The notes beneath the pieces are model-generated. The model had not been told where the DNA came from, did no database searches, and worked only from the letters and a program-made list of their open reading frames with translations. A DNA stretch of 20,602 nucleotides from an uncultured Eggerthellaceae bacterium. GTDB taxonomy: Bacteria; Actinomycetota; Coriobacteriia; Coriobacteriales; Eggerthellaceae. Position numbers and translations under genes: made by a program. Location of the stretch: positions 1-20,602 of the forward strand of contig CAKTYF010000027.1 of assembly GCA_934631995.1 (NCBI GenBank), given 5' to 3'. This document shows positions 1-8,037 of this stretch, one piece after another. The first letter of the stretch is position 1; each line of letters begins with the position of its first letter.

Positions 1-207
1 GTTGAACATAACATGGATGTTGTCTTGGTCGTCCCTGAACGCAATGATGCGCTTCGTTACGCCAATTTGGTTGGCTGCCAGGCACGCGGCGTCTTCCATG
101 GATTGCAGCGTATCTACCAGGTTTTCTGCTACGGAAGCATCTTCGGCCGTAGCTTTTTCGCACGTAACGGACAGAATGTCGATATCGGTTACCAGTTCTT
201 TAATCAC
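1..207 (-). CDS. def: Peptide deformylase, short form (5' part; cut by window edge)
   Basis: Removes the N-terminal formyl group from nascent proteins in the cytoplasm. Only the first 69 codons are present; the gene runs off the left edge. Reading the minus strand from a GTG at 207 gives a protein beginning VIKELVTDIDILS and containing the motif CLAANQIGVTKRIIAF at about residues 50-65. This matches motif 1 of deformylases (GxGxAAxQ), in the variant seen in short anaerobe enzymes where the Gly before Leu/Met-Ala-Ala is part of a C-x-G/A-M/L-A-A-N segment. The start is supported by AAAGGAG a few bases upstream. The metal-binding EGC and HExxH motifs would lie outside the window, so activity cannot be judged. 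It is divergent from the CoA ligase gene. The family call is made from memory of the motif. Confidence 0.8.
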   Translation of the reverse strand, partial: MIKELVTDIDILSVTCEKATAEDASVAENLVDTLQSMEDAACLAANQIGVTKRIIAFRDDQDNIHVMFN

Positions 208-489
208 CGGATTCTCCTTTCGAATCTTTGCGCGGATTAGTATACATGAGCGCGGCGGCGCCTGCAGCAAACGCAGCGTCAGAAGCAACAAAAGAAGCGA
301 AAAAATGTGCGCGGCAAATTCCGCCACGTCACTCCAAAACAACTATTTTAACCGCATCATGTTAGCCGCATGTTAAAAAACCCGATAACAACGCGCCCAA
401 TCGCAGACATTGGAGTACAATTGCCCCACGCGCATATCCGCGCTACCCCCTTATGCGGTTTCCCGCAAAAAGCACAAGAAAGGATTCAC
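208..489. other. Divergent intergenic region between def and the CoA ligase gene
   Basis: This non-coding stretch must hold promoters for both divergent genes. It contains a short direct repeat, CATGTTA, at 358-364 and 369-375, four bases apart. I see no convincing -35/-10 pair and no riboswitch fold. Confidence 0.4.
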
Positions 490-1803
490 ATGGGCAAGCA
501 AGATGCAGTTTTGCGCATGCCTCATGAAGAGCTGGAAGCAATCCAGCTTGAGGGATTGAAGAAGACGGTCGTCAACGTATATGAGCACGTTCCTTTTTAT
601 AAGGAATCGTTTGATAAGGCAGGTTTCGACCCGTATTCCGTTGAAACGTTAGCCGATTTGCAAAAGGCCCCCTTCGTTCAGAAGCAGGACCTGCGCGATG
701 CGTATCCGTACGGCATGTTGGCGGTGCCGCTTTCGGACGTGAAGGAAATCCACATGTCTTCGGGCACCACGGGCATTGCCACGGTGGGCGCTTATACCGA
801 CTACGACTTGAAGTTCTGGGGCGAATGCTTCGCGCGCGGCGTTGAGCTGGGCGAAGGCGACGAGAACGATATTATGCAGGTGTGCTACGGCTACGGCTTG
901 TTCACGGGTGGCTTGGGCGCTCATTACGGCGGCGTTGCCGCAGGTTGCACCACTATTCCTGCATCCGCGGGCAATACCGAGCGTCAGATTCGCATTCTGC
1001 GCACCATGGGAACCACCATCCTGTGCTGCACGCCTTCGTATGCCATGCACATTGCCGATACCGCGCTTGCCATGGGTCTTGACCCCAAGAAGGAATTCTC
1101 TTTGAAGTTCGGCATCCACGGCGCCGAGCCTATGTCTGACAACTTCCGCGAGGAACTGGAAAACAAGCTGGGCTACAAGGTGCTTGACGTTTACGGCCTG
1201 ACCGAGACCATGGGCCCCGGCGTGGCTATTGAATGCCTGCAGCAAACGGGCTTGCACTTGGCGGAAGACCACTTCATCGCCGAGATCATCGACCCCGCTA
1301 CCGGTCAGGTTTTGCCTGATGGCGAATGGGGCGAGCTCGTGATTACCACGGTTGATCGCGAAGCATCCCCCGTGGTGCGCTATCGCACGCGCGACATCAC
1401 GCGCATCATTCCGGGCGAATGCGCTTGCGGCCGCACGCATCGACGCATCGATCGCTTGCACGGACGTACCGACGACATGCTTATCATCCGCGGCGTGAAC
1501 GTGTTCCCCAGCCAGATTGAGAACGTGATGAAGACATTCCCCGAGGTTTCCTCGTGGTATCAAATCGAGCTTTCCAACCCGAATCACTTGGATGTTGTCA
1601 CGCTGAAAGCCGAGCTCAACCCCGATTTTGACTTCGATCAGGTTGCTGCAATCGAGCGACTTCAGAAGGCTATCCAGACAAAGTGCAAGGCAGAACTTTC
1701 TGTGGGCATTAAGGTGAAGCTGGTGGAACCCATGACCATCGCTCGCTCTGAAGGCAAGGCAAAGCGTGTTATCGATTTAAGGACGGGGGTTTTCAATGAT
1801 TAG
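490..1803 (+). CDS. paaK: Phenylacetate-CoA ligase family (arylacetate-CoA ligase)
   Basis: An AMP-forming ligase of the ANL superfamily that activates phenylacetate or a related aryl acid to its CoA thioester in the cytoplasm. The 437-residue length is normal for PaaK. Visible motifs are the phosphate loop SSGTTGIAT at residues 90-98, VYGLTETMGPG in the middle, YRTRDITRI, DDMLIIRGVNVFPSQIE at the hinge to the C-terminal domain, and RSEGKAKRV near the end (the usual place of the catalytic lysine region). The ATG at 490 is preferred because GAAAGGA precedes it at good spacing; longer readings lack a site. The gene ends inside the next one, an ACT protein, an arrangement common in anaerobes that degrade aromatic amino acids. 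The exact substrate (phenylacetate, indoleacetate or hydroxyphenylacetate) cannot be read from the sequence. Confidence 0.92.
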   Translation: MGKQDAVLRMPHEELEAIQLEGLKKTVVNVYEHVPFYKESFDKAGFDPYSVETLADLQKAPFVQKQDLRDAYPYGMLAVPLSDVKEIHMSSGTTGIATVGAYTDYDLKFWGECFARGVELGEGDENDIMQVCYGYGLFTGGLGAHYGGVAAGCTTIPASAGNTERQIRILRTMGTTILCCTPSYAMHIADTALAMGLDPKKEFSLKFGIHGAEPMSDNFREELENKLGYKVLDVYGLTETMGPGVAIECLQQTGLHLAEDHFIAEIIDPATGQVLPDGEWGELVITTVDREASPVVRYRTRDITRIIPGECACGRTHRRIDRLHGRTDDMLIIRGVNVFPSQIENVMKTFPEVSSWYQIELSNPNHLDVVTLKAELNPDFDFDQVAAIERLQKAIQTKCKAELSVGIKVKLVEPMTIARSEGKAKRVIDLRTGVFND

Positions 1804-2218
1804 CCAAGTCACTGTTTTTCTGGAGAACGCCGAAGGCCGTTTGGCGGCATTGACCAAGGTTATGGCCGATGCCCAGGTGAACATGAAGGCCCTGAGCATT
1901 GCGGAAACCGCTGAATACGGCGTGATTCGCATCATTTGCGCTGACCCCGATAAAGCAACCGAGGCGCTGAATGCGGAGGGGTATCGCGTTATGAAAACGC
2001 CCGTGTCAGCCATTTCCATTACCGATACGGCGGGCGGCTTGGCCACGCTTATGGCGATTTTCGACGACATGGATGTAAACGTCCAGTACGGTTATTGCTT
2101 TAGCGAGTCCAACCAGGCAATTGCCGTTATGAAGATTCCCGCGGCAGAAAGCGTTGCCATTGCAGAGAAAGTTGCGGCGGCAGGCTTTAAGGTGCTCAGC
2201 CAGACCGATTTGGGGTAG
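1796..2218 (+). CDS. Tandem ACT-domain protein
   Basis: A 140-residue protein made of two ACT repeats: residues about 3-65 (starting ISQVTVFLENAEGRLAALTKV) and about 70-138 (starting VSAISITDTAGGLATLMAIF). ACT domains bind amino acids and regulate a partner enzyme. The ATG lies eight bases inside the end of the CoA ligase gene, so the two are translationally coupled. A partnership with the ligase, for example sensing an aromatic amino acid, is inferred from this coupling. There is no catalytic domain. A GGACGGGGG run upstream may serve as the ribosome binding site. Confidence 0.88.
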   Translation: MISQVTVFLENAEGRLAALTKVMADAQVNMKALSIAETAEYGVIRIICADPDKATEALNAEGYRVMKTPVSAISITDTAGGLATLMAIFDDMDVNVQYGYCFSESNQAIAVMKIPAAESVAIAEKVAAAGFKVLSQTDLG

Positions 2219-2557
2219 GGCGCGCATTAAGGGACGCATTAAGGGAAAGCCGTCGTCTTCGCTGCTTGCGGCGTTGCATTGGCGGTTGGTTCGCGCGCTT
2301 GCGCTGGCCGGCTGGCTTGACTGGCGCGCTTGCGCAACGATTCGCAGGAGGCTGAGCCGCTGCACAATCCGCTACAAAAGAAGGGCTTGTCTCGATTGAG
2401 GCAAGCCCTTCTTGTCAAAGCATAAAGGGAAGGGGAAGGGGTGACGAGCGGCTTGGGAGCCGCGCATCGGGCGCAATGCGGCTTACGGTCGCACGACGGA
2501 GATTGCTGCAGGTGGTCAGAAAAGCCGCAGGTCAGCAGAGAACAGCGCACTAAACCC
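2219..2557. other. Convergent intergenic region, mostly without signals
   Basis: Between the ACT gene (+) and the DegV gene (-). Apart from the terminator hairpin at 2376-2415, it contains only a GC-rich 12-bp direct repeat, GCGCGCTTGCGC, at 2293-2304 and 2324-2335. Open frames here look non-coding: composition is biased toward Arg, Ala, Ser and Cys with no family motif. Confidence 0.45.
2376..2415. terminator. Bidirectional terminator hairpin between convergent genes
   Basis: The arms AGAAGGGCTTG (2379-2389) and CAAGCCCTTCT (2402-2412) are perfect 11-bp complements. After one mismatch, three more pairs close a loop of about four bases. On the minus strand the stem is followed by CTTCTTTTGT, a modest U run, so it fits best as the DegV terminator. 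Its position also suits the end of the paaK-ACT transcript. Confidence 0.85.
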
Positions 2558-3427
2558 TTACGCCTGCGCCATGGCAACAATGCCGAATGCGCCCGGGCCG
2601 CTGTGGCTTCCAATCACGCCGCCGGTTTGAATCCAGCAGATGTCGTTGAAGCCGGCCTCTTCGCAGCGTTTCGTTACTTTGTCCTGAATGCTCTGTTCAA
2701 GCCCGGCACCCCAGATAAGATTCAGGTGGTCGTGCTCTTTCGGCTCGTCGGACAAGAAGTGCTCTACTGCCTTCATCACGCATTTTTCCATGGAGCCGCG
2801 CTGCTTTTTCGTGGCAACCAGTTTGCCGTCAAGAATCTCGATGGTTGGCTTGATATTCAGCAGCATAGCGCCCAAAAATGCCATGTTGCTCAGACGCCCG
2901 CCCGCGTGCAAGAACTCAAGGCTGCCGGGAATGAAGTGCATGCGGCAGCGTGCGATGCGGTCTTCAATGTAGGAGGTAAGCTCGGGCAGCGTGATGGAAG
3001 GCTGTTGCGCAATGCGCTGTGCCACTTCCTTTACAATCAGGCAACCGCCTGCAGAAACCGCTTTCGTGTCGAACGCGTGGAAGCGGTTCTGGAATGCCTG
3101 ACTGCGCGTTTTCACGGCAGCAAGCGCGCTTTCGTATGAGCACGTGGTTGCCGCAGAATATGCCAGATAAATGATTTCCGCATGGGGATGCTCTTGCTCT
3201 ATTTTGTCGAAGAACGGGTAAAAGTCCGCGGGCATGCAGCCGCTTGTTTTCGGCAGCTCGCGCGTCTTTTTATAGTGGTCGAACACATCGGTTGCGGGGA
3301 AGGTGCCATCGTCCAAGCATTTTCCATTGAACGTCACGTGCATGGGCACCACTAAAATGCCATATTGCTGAGCAAGTTCGTTGGGAATGTCGTTTCCCGA
3401 TTCAGTCATAAGAATATAGTTCGTCAT
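2558..3427 (-). CDS. DegV family fatty-acid-binding protein
   Basis: A 289-residue protein of the DegV/FakB family, which holds a fatty acid for the FakA kinase so that exogenous fatty acids can be phosphorylated and enter phospholipid synthesis. Features are the N-terminal ESGNDIP segment, a middle AATTCSYESALAA region around the lipid-binding pocket, LEFLHAGGRLS, and the C-terminal GVIGSHSGPGAFG motif typical of the family. The ATG at 3427 is chosen because TAGGAAAG precedes it on the minus strand; a TTG 15 bases upstream lacks such a site. No fakA gene is visible here. The gene is divergent from the hydrogenase operon with about 380 bases between them. Confidence 0.9.
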   Translation of the reverse strand: MTNYILMTESGNDIPNELAQQYGILVVPMHVTFNGKCLDDGTFPATDVFDHYKKTRELPKTSGCMPADFYPFFDKIEQEHPHAEIIYLAYSAATTCSYESALAAVKTRSQAFQNRFHAFDTKAVSAGGCLIVKEVAQRIAQQPSITLPELTSYIEDRIARCRMHFIPGSLEFLHAGGRLSNMAFLGAMLLNIKPTIEILDGKLVATKKQRGSMEKCVMKAVEHFLSDEPKEHDHLNLIWGAGLEQSIQDKVTKRCEEAGFNDICWIQTGGVIGSHSGPGAFGIVAMAQA

Positions 3428-3809
3428 ATGCTTTCCTACCAATTATCCTCAAAGAGCCAAGGTTTCGGTGCACGTTGTTGCCGCAACCGCTCCGATAACC
3501 ACGAAAACACAAATACACGAACTGTATCACTGTGAGTAGAAAATGAAAAGAAGAAGTTTTCGTCTCTTTTTTAGCCCGTTCCCCTAGTTTTTTGCCCACG
3601 TTCGCTTGCACAATCCTGCTTATTGCTAAACTTCCCAACAGTTTACCGAAGGGTGCGAATCGTAACGTTGTTTACTAATCTTTTCGCAAACGTAACACAA
3701 AACGAATTCGCCTGACCCTAAGGTGTTATCAGTGGCAATTTCAGGTGGCAAAGTAAGCTGGAAAAGAGAGGGCCGCTTGAATGAGTTTTGAACCGAAGGA
3801 GGTTTGAAA
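3428..3809. promoter_or_regulatory. Divergent control region upstream of the hydrogenase operon
   Basis: This AT-rich stretch lies between degV (-) and the hydrogenase small subunit (+). It holds two imperfect copies of a spaced motif: GTTTAC (3641-3646) followed 14 bases later by CGTAAC (3661-3666), and GTTTAC (3670-3675) followed 15 bases later by CGTAAC (3691-3696). The copies are about 30 bases apart, or three helical turns, which suits side-by-side binding of an activator; that is inference. I could not assign a confident -35/-10 pair. The strong AAGGAGG at 3796-3802 serves the small-subunit gene. Confidence 0.5.
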
Positions 3810-5078
3810 ATGCACGAACAGGCAAGTGCAGTAGACTTCGATGCGCTGCTTGAAGCCCATGGCGTTTCTCGCCGTAGCTTCATGAAGTTATGCGGAGCTG
3901 TTGCCGTTGCTGCTGGCTTGGGTTCTGCGGGTGTACCTAAGGTAGCATACGCGCTTGAAGACAAGATCATCGGCGCAACCGAGGGAAAGCTTTACCCCGC
4001 CATTTGGATCGAAGGCGCATCCTGCACGGGCTGCACCGAGTCCTTCGCTCAGGTGGACTCCCCCGATGCAGCGACTGTTGTCTTGGAGCTTCTGTCTTTG
4101 AATTACTCTGAGACGCTTTCCGCCGCCGCTGGTTTCTCTATGGAAGAAGCCAAGGAGCGCACCATCAAGGCTGGCAACTATATTCTCATCTACGAGGGTG
4201 CCATCCTGGAAGGTTGGGGCGGAAACGCTCTGCGTGTTGCCGGCGAGCCGGGCACGAAGCATCTGATTGAAGCTGCCGAGCATGCTAACGCTGTTGTGGC
4301 GCTTGGCTCTTGCGCAGTGAACGGCGGCTGGATGGGTGCAGAGCCCAACACGTCTGGTGCCATGGGCGTTCAGAAGTTCCTGGACAAGAACGGCATCAAG
4401 ACCCCCGTTATCAATATCCCGGGCTGCCCTGCCAACCCCGAGTGGTTGGTTTCGGTTCTAGTTGACGTTGTCATGATGGGCCAGCTGCCCGAGCTTGACT
4501 CCTACAACCGCCCGAAGGGCATCTTCGGCCAGACTATTCACGACAACTGCGAGCGTCGCGGTCACTTCGAGAATGGCGAGTTCGTGTACGAGTACGGCTC
4601 CAAGGAAGAAGCGCTGGGCTACTGCCTGTATCCGCTGGGCTGCAAGGGTCCTCAGACCCATGCGAACTGCGGTGTTACCCAGTGGAACCATGGCCGCAGC
4701 TGGTGCGTGAAGGCCGGTGCTCCGTGCATTGGCTGCTGCGAAGCTGACCCCATGAATCCTTCCGACAACTGGGTTCAGGTTCACACGCCGTTTGCTGCTC
4801 GCCTGCGCGACCTGCGCATTGGCGACCTTACGTTCAGCCCCGATGTTGCTGCTGGTGCGGTAACGGGCGTTGTTGCTGCAGCTTTGGTTGCCCATGGCGT
4901 TGGCATGAAGATTTCCGGCCGTATGGATGGCGGCGCGCCTTTCGAGAAGGTTCGCTCTTGGGATGCAAAGCACCCCGACAAGTCCATTGGCGATTACGGC
5001 GATATCAACGAGGCTATTGCTGAGCAGGCCGAGCTGGATGCAAGCCTTAAGTCTGGCAAGAAGGGAGGTCAGGAGTAA
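3810..5078 (+). CDS. hydA: Uptake [NiFe] hydrogenase small subunit (Tat-exported)
   Basis: The iron-sulfur subunit of a membrane-bound group 1 hydrogenase, 422 residues. It passes electrons from the NiFe site through three Fe-S clusters. A twin-arginine signal is plain: SRRSFMK at residues 20-26, a hydrophobic stretch, and a likely cut after AYA (46-48), so the enzyme faces outside. The proximal cluster motif is C72-T-G-C75, with later GSCAVNGGW and PGCPANPEW. The distal and medial cluster ligands lie in IHDNCERRGHF, CLYPLGCKGP, NCGVTQWNHG and CIGC. A hydrophobic segment near the C terminus (AAGAVTGVVAAALVAHGVG) is the usual membrane anchor. The ATG at 3810 is preferred over the TTG at 3804, since AAGGAGG ends only one base before that TTG. 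The gene overlaps the next by one base (TAATG). Confidence 0.95.
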   Translation: MHEQASAVDFDALLEAHGVSRRSFMKLCGAVAVAAGLGSAGVPKVAYALEDKIIGATEGKLYPAIWIEGASCTGCTESFAQVDSPDAATVVLELLSLNYSETLSAAAGFSMEEAKERTIKAGNYILIYEGAILEGWGGNALRVAGEPGTKHLIEAAEHANAVVALGSCAVNGGWMGAEPNTSGAMGVQKFLDKNGIKTPVINIPGCPANPEWLVSVLVDVVMMGQLPELDSYNRPKGIFGQTIHDNCERRGHFENGEFVYEYGSKEEALGYCLYPLGCKGPQTHANCGVTQWNHGRSWCVKAGAPCIGCCEADPMNPSDNWVQVHTPFAARLRDLRIGDLTFSPDVAAGAVTGVVAAALVAHGVGMKISGRMDGGAPFEKVRSWDAKHPDKSIGDYGDINEAIAEQAELDASLKSGKKGGQE

Positions 5079-6781
5079 TGACTCGTTCTATCATCGACCC
5101 GATTACCCGCATCGAGGGTCATCTGCGTGTTGAGATGGAAGTGGATGAACATGGCGTCGTCAAAGACGCCTGGGTTTCCGGCGGCTGCTATCGTGGCATG
5201 GAGCACGTGGTTGAGCATCGCACCCCCGAGGATGCGGCTCACATTGTACAGCGTATCTGCGGCGTTTGCCCGGTTTCGCATGCACACGCTTCTTCCATTG
5301 CTGCCGAGAAATCGTACGGCATCACCATTCCGAACAACGCGCGTATCATCCGCAACATGCTGGAAGGTGCACAGTTCTTGCACAGCCACATTCTTTGGCT
5401 GTACAACCTGGCCGCACTTGACTACGTGAATCCTATTGCCGGTCTTTCCGCCGATGTTGATGGCACCTACGAACTGGCTCGCCAGCTGGGCACTTCCACG
5501 AACAGCGACCTTGCTGCCGTGGCTGCACGCCTGACGAAGTTCGCCGAGAACGGCCAGCTCTCCATCTTTAGCGGCAACTGGTTTGACGCCGACGAAGGCA
5601 CCGCGTATAAGCTGCCTGCCGAAGCAAACCTGCTGCTTACCACGCATTACCTGGAAGCGCTGCAGATGCAGTCCAAGGCTTCCGAGATTGCTGCCCTGCT
5701 GGGTGGCAAGATGCCGCATGTCATGACGCTCATCCCGGGTGGCACCGCGTTCGTTCCCACCGATCAGAAGCTTGATGACCTGAAGATGCTCATCAAGGAT
5801 CTGAAGGCATGGGTTGATGACACCGTTTTGCAGGACACGCTGGCCATTGCCAAGTTCTACGGCGATGCCACCACGTTCGGCAAGGGCTGCGGCCGCTACA
5901 TTGCGTGGGGCGTTTTCGAAGGACCTCAGTTCCCCTACGACAACGACTACACCAAGCAGATGGCAAACCGCTACATGCCGTCGGGCGTTATCGATGAGAA
6001 GCTGAATCTGACCGACCCGGTTGAGAGCTTGATCACCGAATATGTTGGCCATTCCTGGTATAAGGGCGAAGAGACCTACACGTCTCCTTACTTCGTTACC
6101 GAGGGCGAGTACACCGGTTACTACAAGGAACAAGGCGCCAACGACAAGAACCCTGGCACCATCATGGATCGTTACAGCTGGGTCAAGGCTCCTGCTTACA
6201 ACGGCAAGCCCATGGAAGCCGGCGGCCTGTCCCGCGTTCTTGCTGCTTACCTGCGCGGTCACAAGACCATCAAGCCGATGGTCGAAAGCGTTTTGGCTGC
6301 TACTGGCCTGCAGCTTACCGACTTGCAGTCTACGCTGGGCCGCGTTGCTGTTCGTCAGATTGAGACGGTTTACATTGCCGAGCTCATGGAGCAGTGGTGC
6401 GACGAGCTGATCGAGGCCGTAAAGGGCGGCGAGTCCGCGTACTTCAGCGCTCCTCAGATCACGACTGGTTCCGGCACGGGCTTCTGGGAAGCTCCGCGTG
6501 GTGCTCTCTATCACTCCGAGAAGGTTACCAATGGCAAGATCGATGGTTACCAGATCATCATCCCGTCCACGTGGAACCTGGCTCCGCGCAACGAGTCCGG
6601 CGAGCACGGTCCGTTGGAGCAGGCGCTTATCGGTACGCCTATTGGCACTATCGAAAAGCCTATCAACGCACTGCGTACCGTTCACAGCTTTGACCCCTGC
6701 ACCGCTTGCGCCGTGCATGTGTCTCAGCCTGCGACCGGCAAGCATTTCGAGACGGTAACTTCTCCTTGGGGGGTGAAGTAA
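5078..6781 (+). CDS. hydB: Uptake [NiFe] hydrogenase large (catalytic) subunit
   Basis: Carries the Ni-Fe active site that splits H2. The 567-residue length is normal. Both nickel-binding pairs are present: RICGVCP with C61 and C64, and DPCTACAVH with C541 and C544. Family maturation proteases cut after the His of the second motif (H547), which would release the last 20 residues; such a tail means the protein needs a protease, and one is encoded downstream. The small subunit carries the only export signal, so the pair should cross the membrane together by the Tat route. The start overlaps the hydA stop by one base, ensuring balanced synthesis. The context and gene order fit the coriobacterial uptake hydrogenases (group 1i in published classifications), but subgroup placement needs a phylogeny. 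Confidence 0.96.
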   Translation: MTRSIIDPITRIEGHLRVEMEVDEHGVVKDAWVSGGCYRGMEHVVEHRTPEDAAHIVQRICGVCPVSHAHASSIAAEKSYGITIPNNARIIRNMLEGAQFLHSHILWLYNLAALDYVNPIAGLSADVDGTYELARQLGTSTNSDLAAVAARLTKFAENGQLSIFSGNWFDADEGTAYKLPAEANLLLTTHYLEALQMQSKASEIAALLGGKMPHVMTLIPGGTAFVPTDQKLDDLKMLIKDLKAWVDDTVLQDTLAIAKFYGDATTFGKGCGRYIAWGVFEGPQFPYDNDYTKQMANRYMPSGVIDEKLNLTDPVESLITEYVGHSWYKGEETYTSPYFVTEGEYTGYYKEQGANDKNPGTIMDRYSWVKAPAYNGKPMEAGGLSRVLAAYLRGHKTIKPMVESVLAATGLQLTDLQSTLGRVAVRQIETVYIAELMEQWCDELIEAVKGGESAYFSAPQITTGSGTGFWEAPRGALYHSEKVTNGKIDGYQIIIPSTWNLAPRNESGEHGPLEQALIGTPIGTIEKPINALRTVHSFDPCTACAVHVSQPATGKHFETVTSPWGVK

Positions 6782-7471
6782 ATGGCACATCTTGCACATT
6801 ATCGCGAAGCGCATCCGCTGCCGTTTGTCGTTACCCACTGGATCAACTTGATCTGCATGTTCATCTTGATCTTCACGGGCTTCTATATCCATTTCCCGTT
6901 CTTCCCGCTGTTCATGAGCGTTGCTCGTGGCCTGCATGTGCTGTGCGGTTTCGTGATTTTCATCAACTGCGTTGTGCGTGTTATTATGGCGTTCATCGTG
7001 AAGGCGGCTCCTGCAGGCGGTACGCGTGAGAAGACCACCGACATTCATATGTGGCTTCCGCAGAAGGACAACCGTCATCAGGCAATCGAATGGATCAAGT
7101 ACTACCTGTTCTTGCGCAAGACGCATCCGCTCGGTGGTAAGCTGGGCGTTCCTCAGAAGATTTCCTATCTGATGATTGCTCCGCTGCTGATCATCATGTT
7201 CATCACCGGCATTTGCCTGTGGCCTCCTACCGCTACCAGCGAGTTCTGCATGGGCTTGCTCACGTGGATCGGCGGCGCTATGAACATGCGTGTTTTGCAC
7301 TTCTTCTTGATGTTCGTGTTCATCATTTTCTGCTTCATTCACCTGTACTTGGCAAACATCGAAGGTCTGGAGCCCACGAAGCTCATGCTGTTCCGCAAGG
7401 AGCATGGTGGCCTGACTTACGATCCCAACAAGCACGTGATTGACGGCAAAGACGAAATGGCGCACGAATAA
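6782..7471 (+). CDS. hydC: Hydrogenase b-type cytochrome subunit
   Basis: A 229-residue integral membrane protein of the HyaC/cytochrome b561 type that anchors the hydrogenase and passes electrons to the quinone pool. There are four membrane segments, at about residues 15-37, 47-73, 128-150 and 178-205. Candidate haem ligands are H19 (THW) and H52 (GLHV), plus the histidines of VLHFF and FIHLYLA in the last helix. The start directly follows the large-subunit stop with no gap, and the GGGGGGTGA before it can act as ribosome binding site. Menaquinone as acceptor is inferred from the likely taxon. Confidence 0.93.
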   Translation: MAHLAHYREAHPLPFVVTHWINLICMFILIFTGFYIHFPFFPLFMSVARGLHVLCGFVIFINCVVRVIMAFIVKAAPAGGTREKTTDIHMWLPQKDNRHQAIEWIKYYLFLRKTHPLGGKLGVPQKISYLMIAPLLIIMFITGICLWPPTATSEFCMGLLTWIGGAMNMRVLHFFLMFVFIIFCFIHLYLANIEGLEPTKLMLFRKEHGGLTYDPNKHVIDGKDEMAHE

Positions 7472-7543
7472 CAGTGCGGCTTGCTAGCATTCGTCTCGCT
7501 CGCAGTCGTTAAGCGGTAAAGAGTTTTTTTGAAAGGGCATATT

Positions 7544-7987
7544 GTGTCGGGAAAAGCAGCAGCGTATCAAGGATTGTCTGACGAAGACATCAAGCGCGAA
7601 AACGAATTCCTGGCCAATCTGCCCTTTCTTAATTGGGGAGCCTTCTTTATGGCTCCCATTTGGGGTTTTGCTCATGGCGACTGGCCTGCTATCCTGTTTT
7701 ACCCGCTGTGGATGTTCTGCGACAACTTGATTTACGCCGCTTGGCAGAATCCATCTACGCTCAATGCTACCCTGGCTGTGTTGACCGGCATCATAATGCT
7801 GGTTGCCATGGTGGCGTATGCGCGCGTAAGCTCGCCGCGTTCGGCTCACCGTGCCTTGGAGCGGGGCGGAACGCTTGAGCATTACTTGAAGAACGAGAAG
7901 CGTTGGGCAGTGGGCATGGCACTTATTGCGATTGTCATGCTCATTGCGGCAACGTACTATAACTTGAACATTCGTCCCACGCTATAG
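7544..7987 (+). CDS. Small membrane protein in the hydrogenase operon, function unknown
   Basis: A 147-residue protein with an acidic N-terminal segment (LSDEDIKRENEFLANLP). This is followed by the aromatic-rich NWGAFFMAPIWGFAHGDW, continuing into a hydrophobic stretch to about residue 62, and then two clear membrane segments near residues 75-94 and 124-142. The GTG at 7544 is preferred because GAAAGGG sits six bases before it. The NWGAFF-APIWGFAHGDW pattern resembles small bacterial membrane proteins of the DUF2628 kind, but I could not confirm that. It lies between the cytochrome b and maturation protease genes, so a role in assembling or anchoring the hydrogenase is plausible but unproven. 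No cysteine pair or haem motif is visible. Confidence 0.8.
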   Translation: MSGKAAAYQGLSDEDIKRENEFLANLPFLNWGAFFMAPIWGFAHGDWPAILFYPLWMFCDNLIYAAWQNPSTLNATLAVLTGIIMLVAMVAYARVSSPRSAHRALERGGTLEHYLKNEKRWAVGMALIAIVMLIAATYYNLNIRPTL

Positions 7988-8037
7988 CGGGGCGGTGTTC
8001 GTGTCTTTGCGCAAAGGTACAAGGGAGTGAGCCTTTC

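Noticed and set aside
2..376. Plus-strand open frame of 124 codons at the left edge
   Set aside because: It overlaps the minus-strand deformylase, whose conserved motif explains the coding pattern.
2239..2613. 124-codon minus-strand frame across the terminator
   Set aside because: Composition is non-coding, it spans a clear terminator and overlaps the end of the DegV gene.
2441..3139. 232-codon plus-strand frame
   Set aside because: Antisense shadow of the DegV gene.
3804..3809. TTG start for the hydrogenase small subunit
   Set aside because: AAGGAGG ends one base before it, too close; the ATG at 3810 is correctly spaced.
5069..7465. 798-codon minus-strand open frame opposite the hydrogenase genes
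   Set aside because: Its His/Arg/Gln-rich composition is a mirror of GC-rich codons of the large subunit and cytochrome b genes; no motif.
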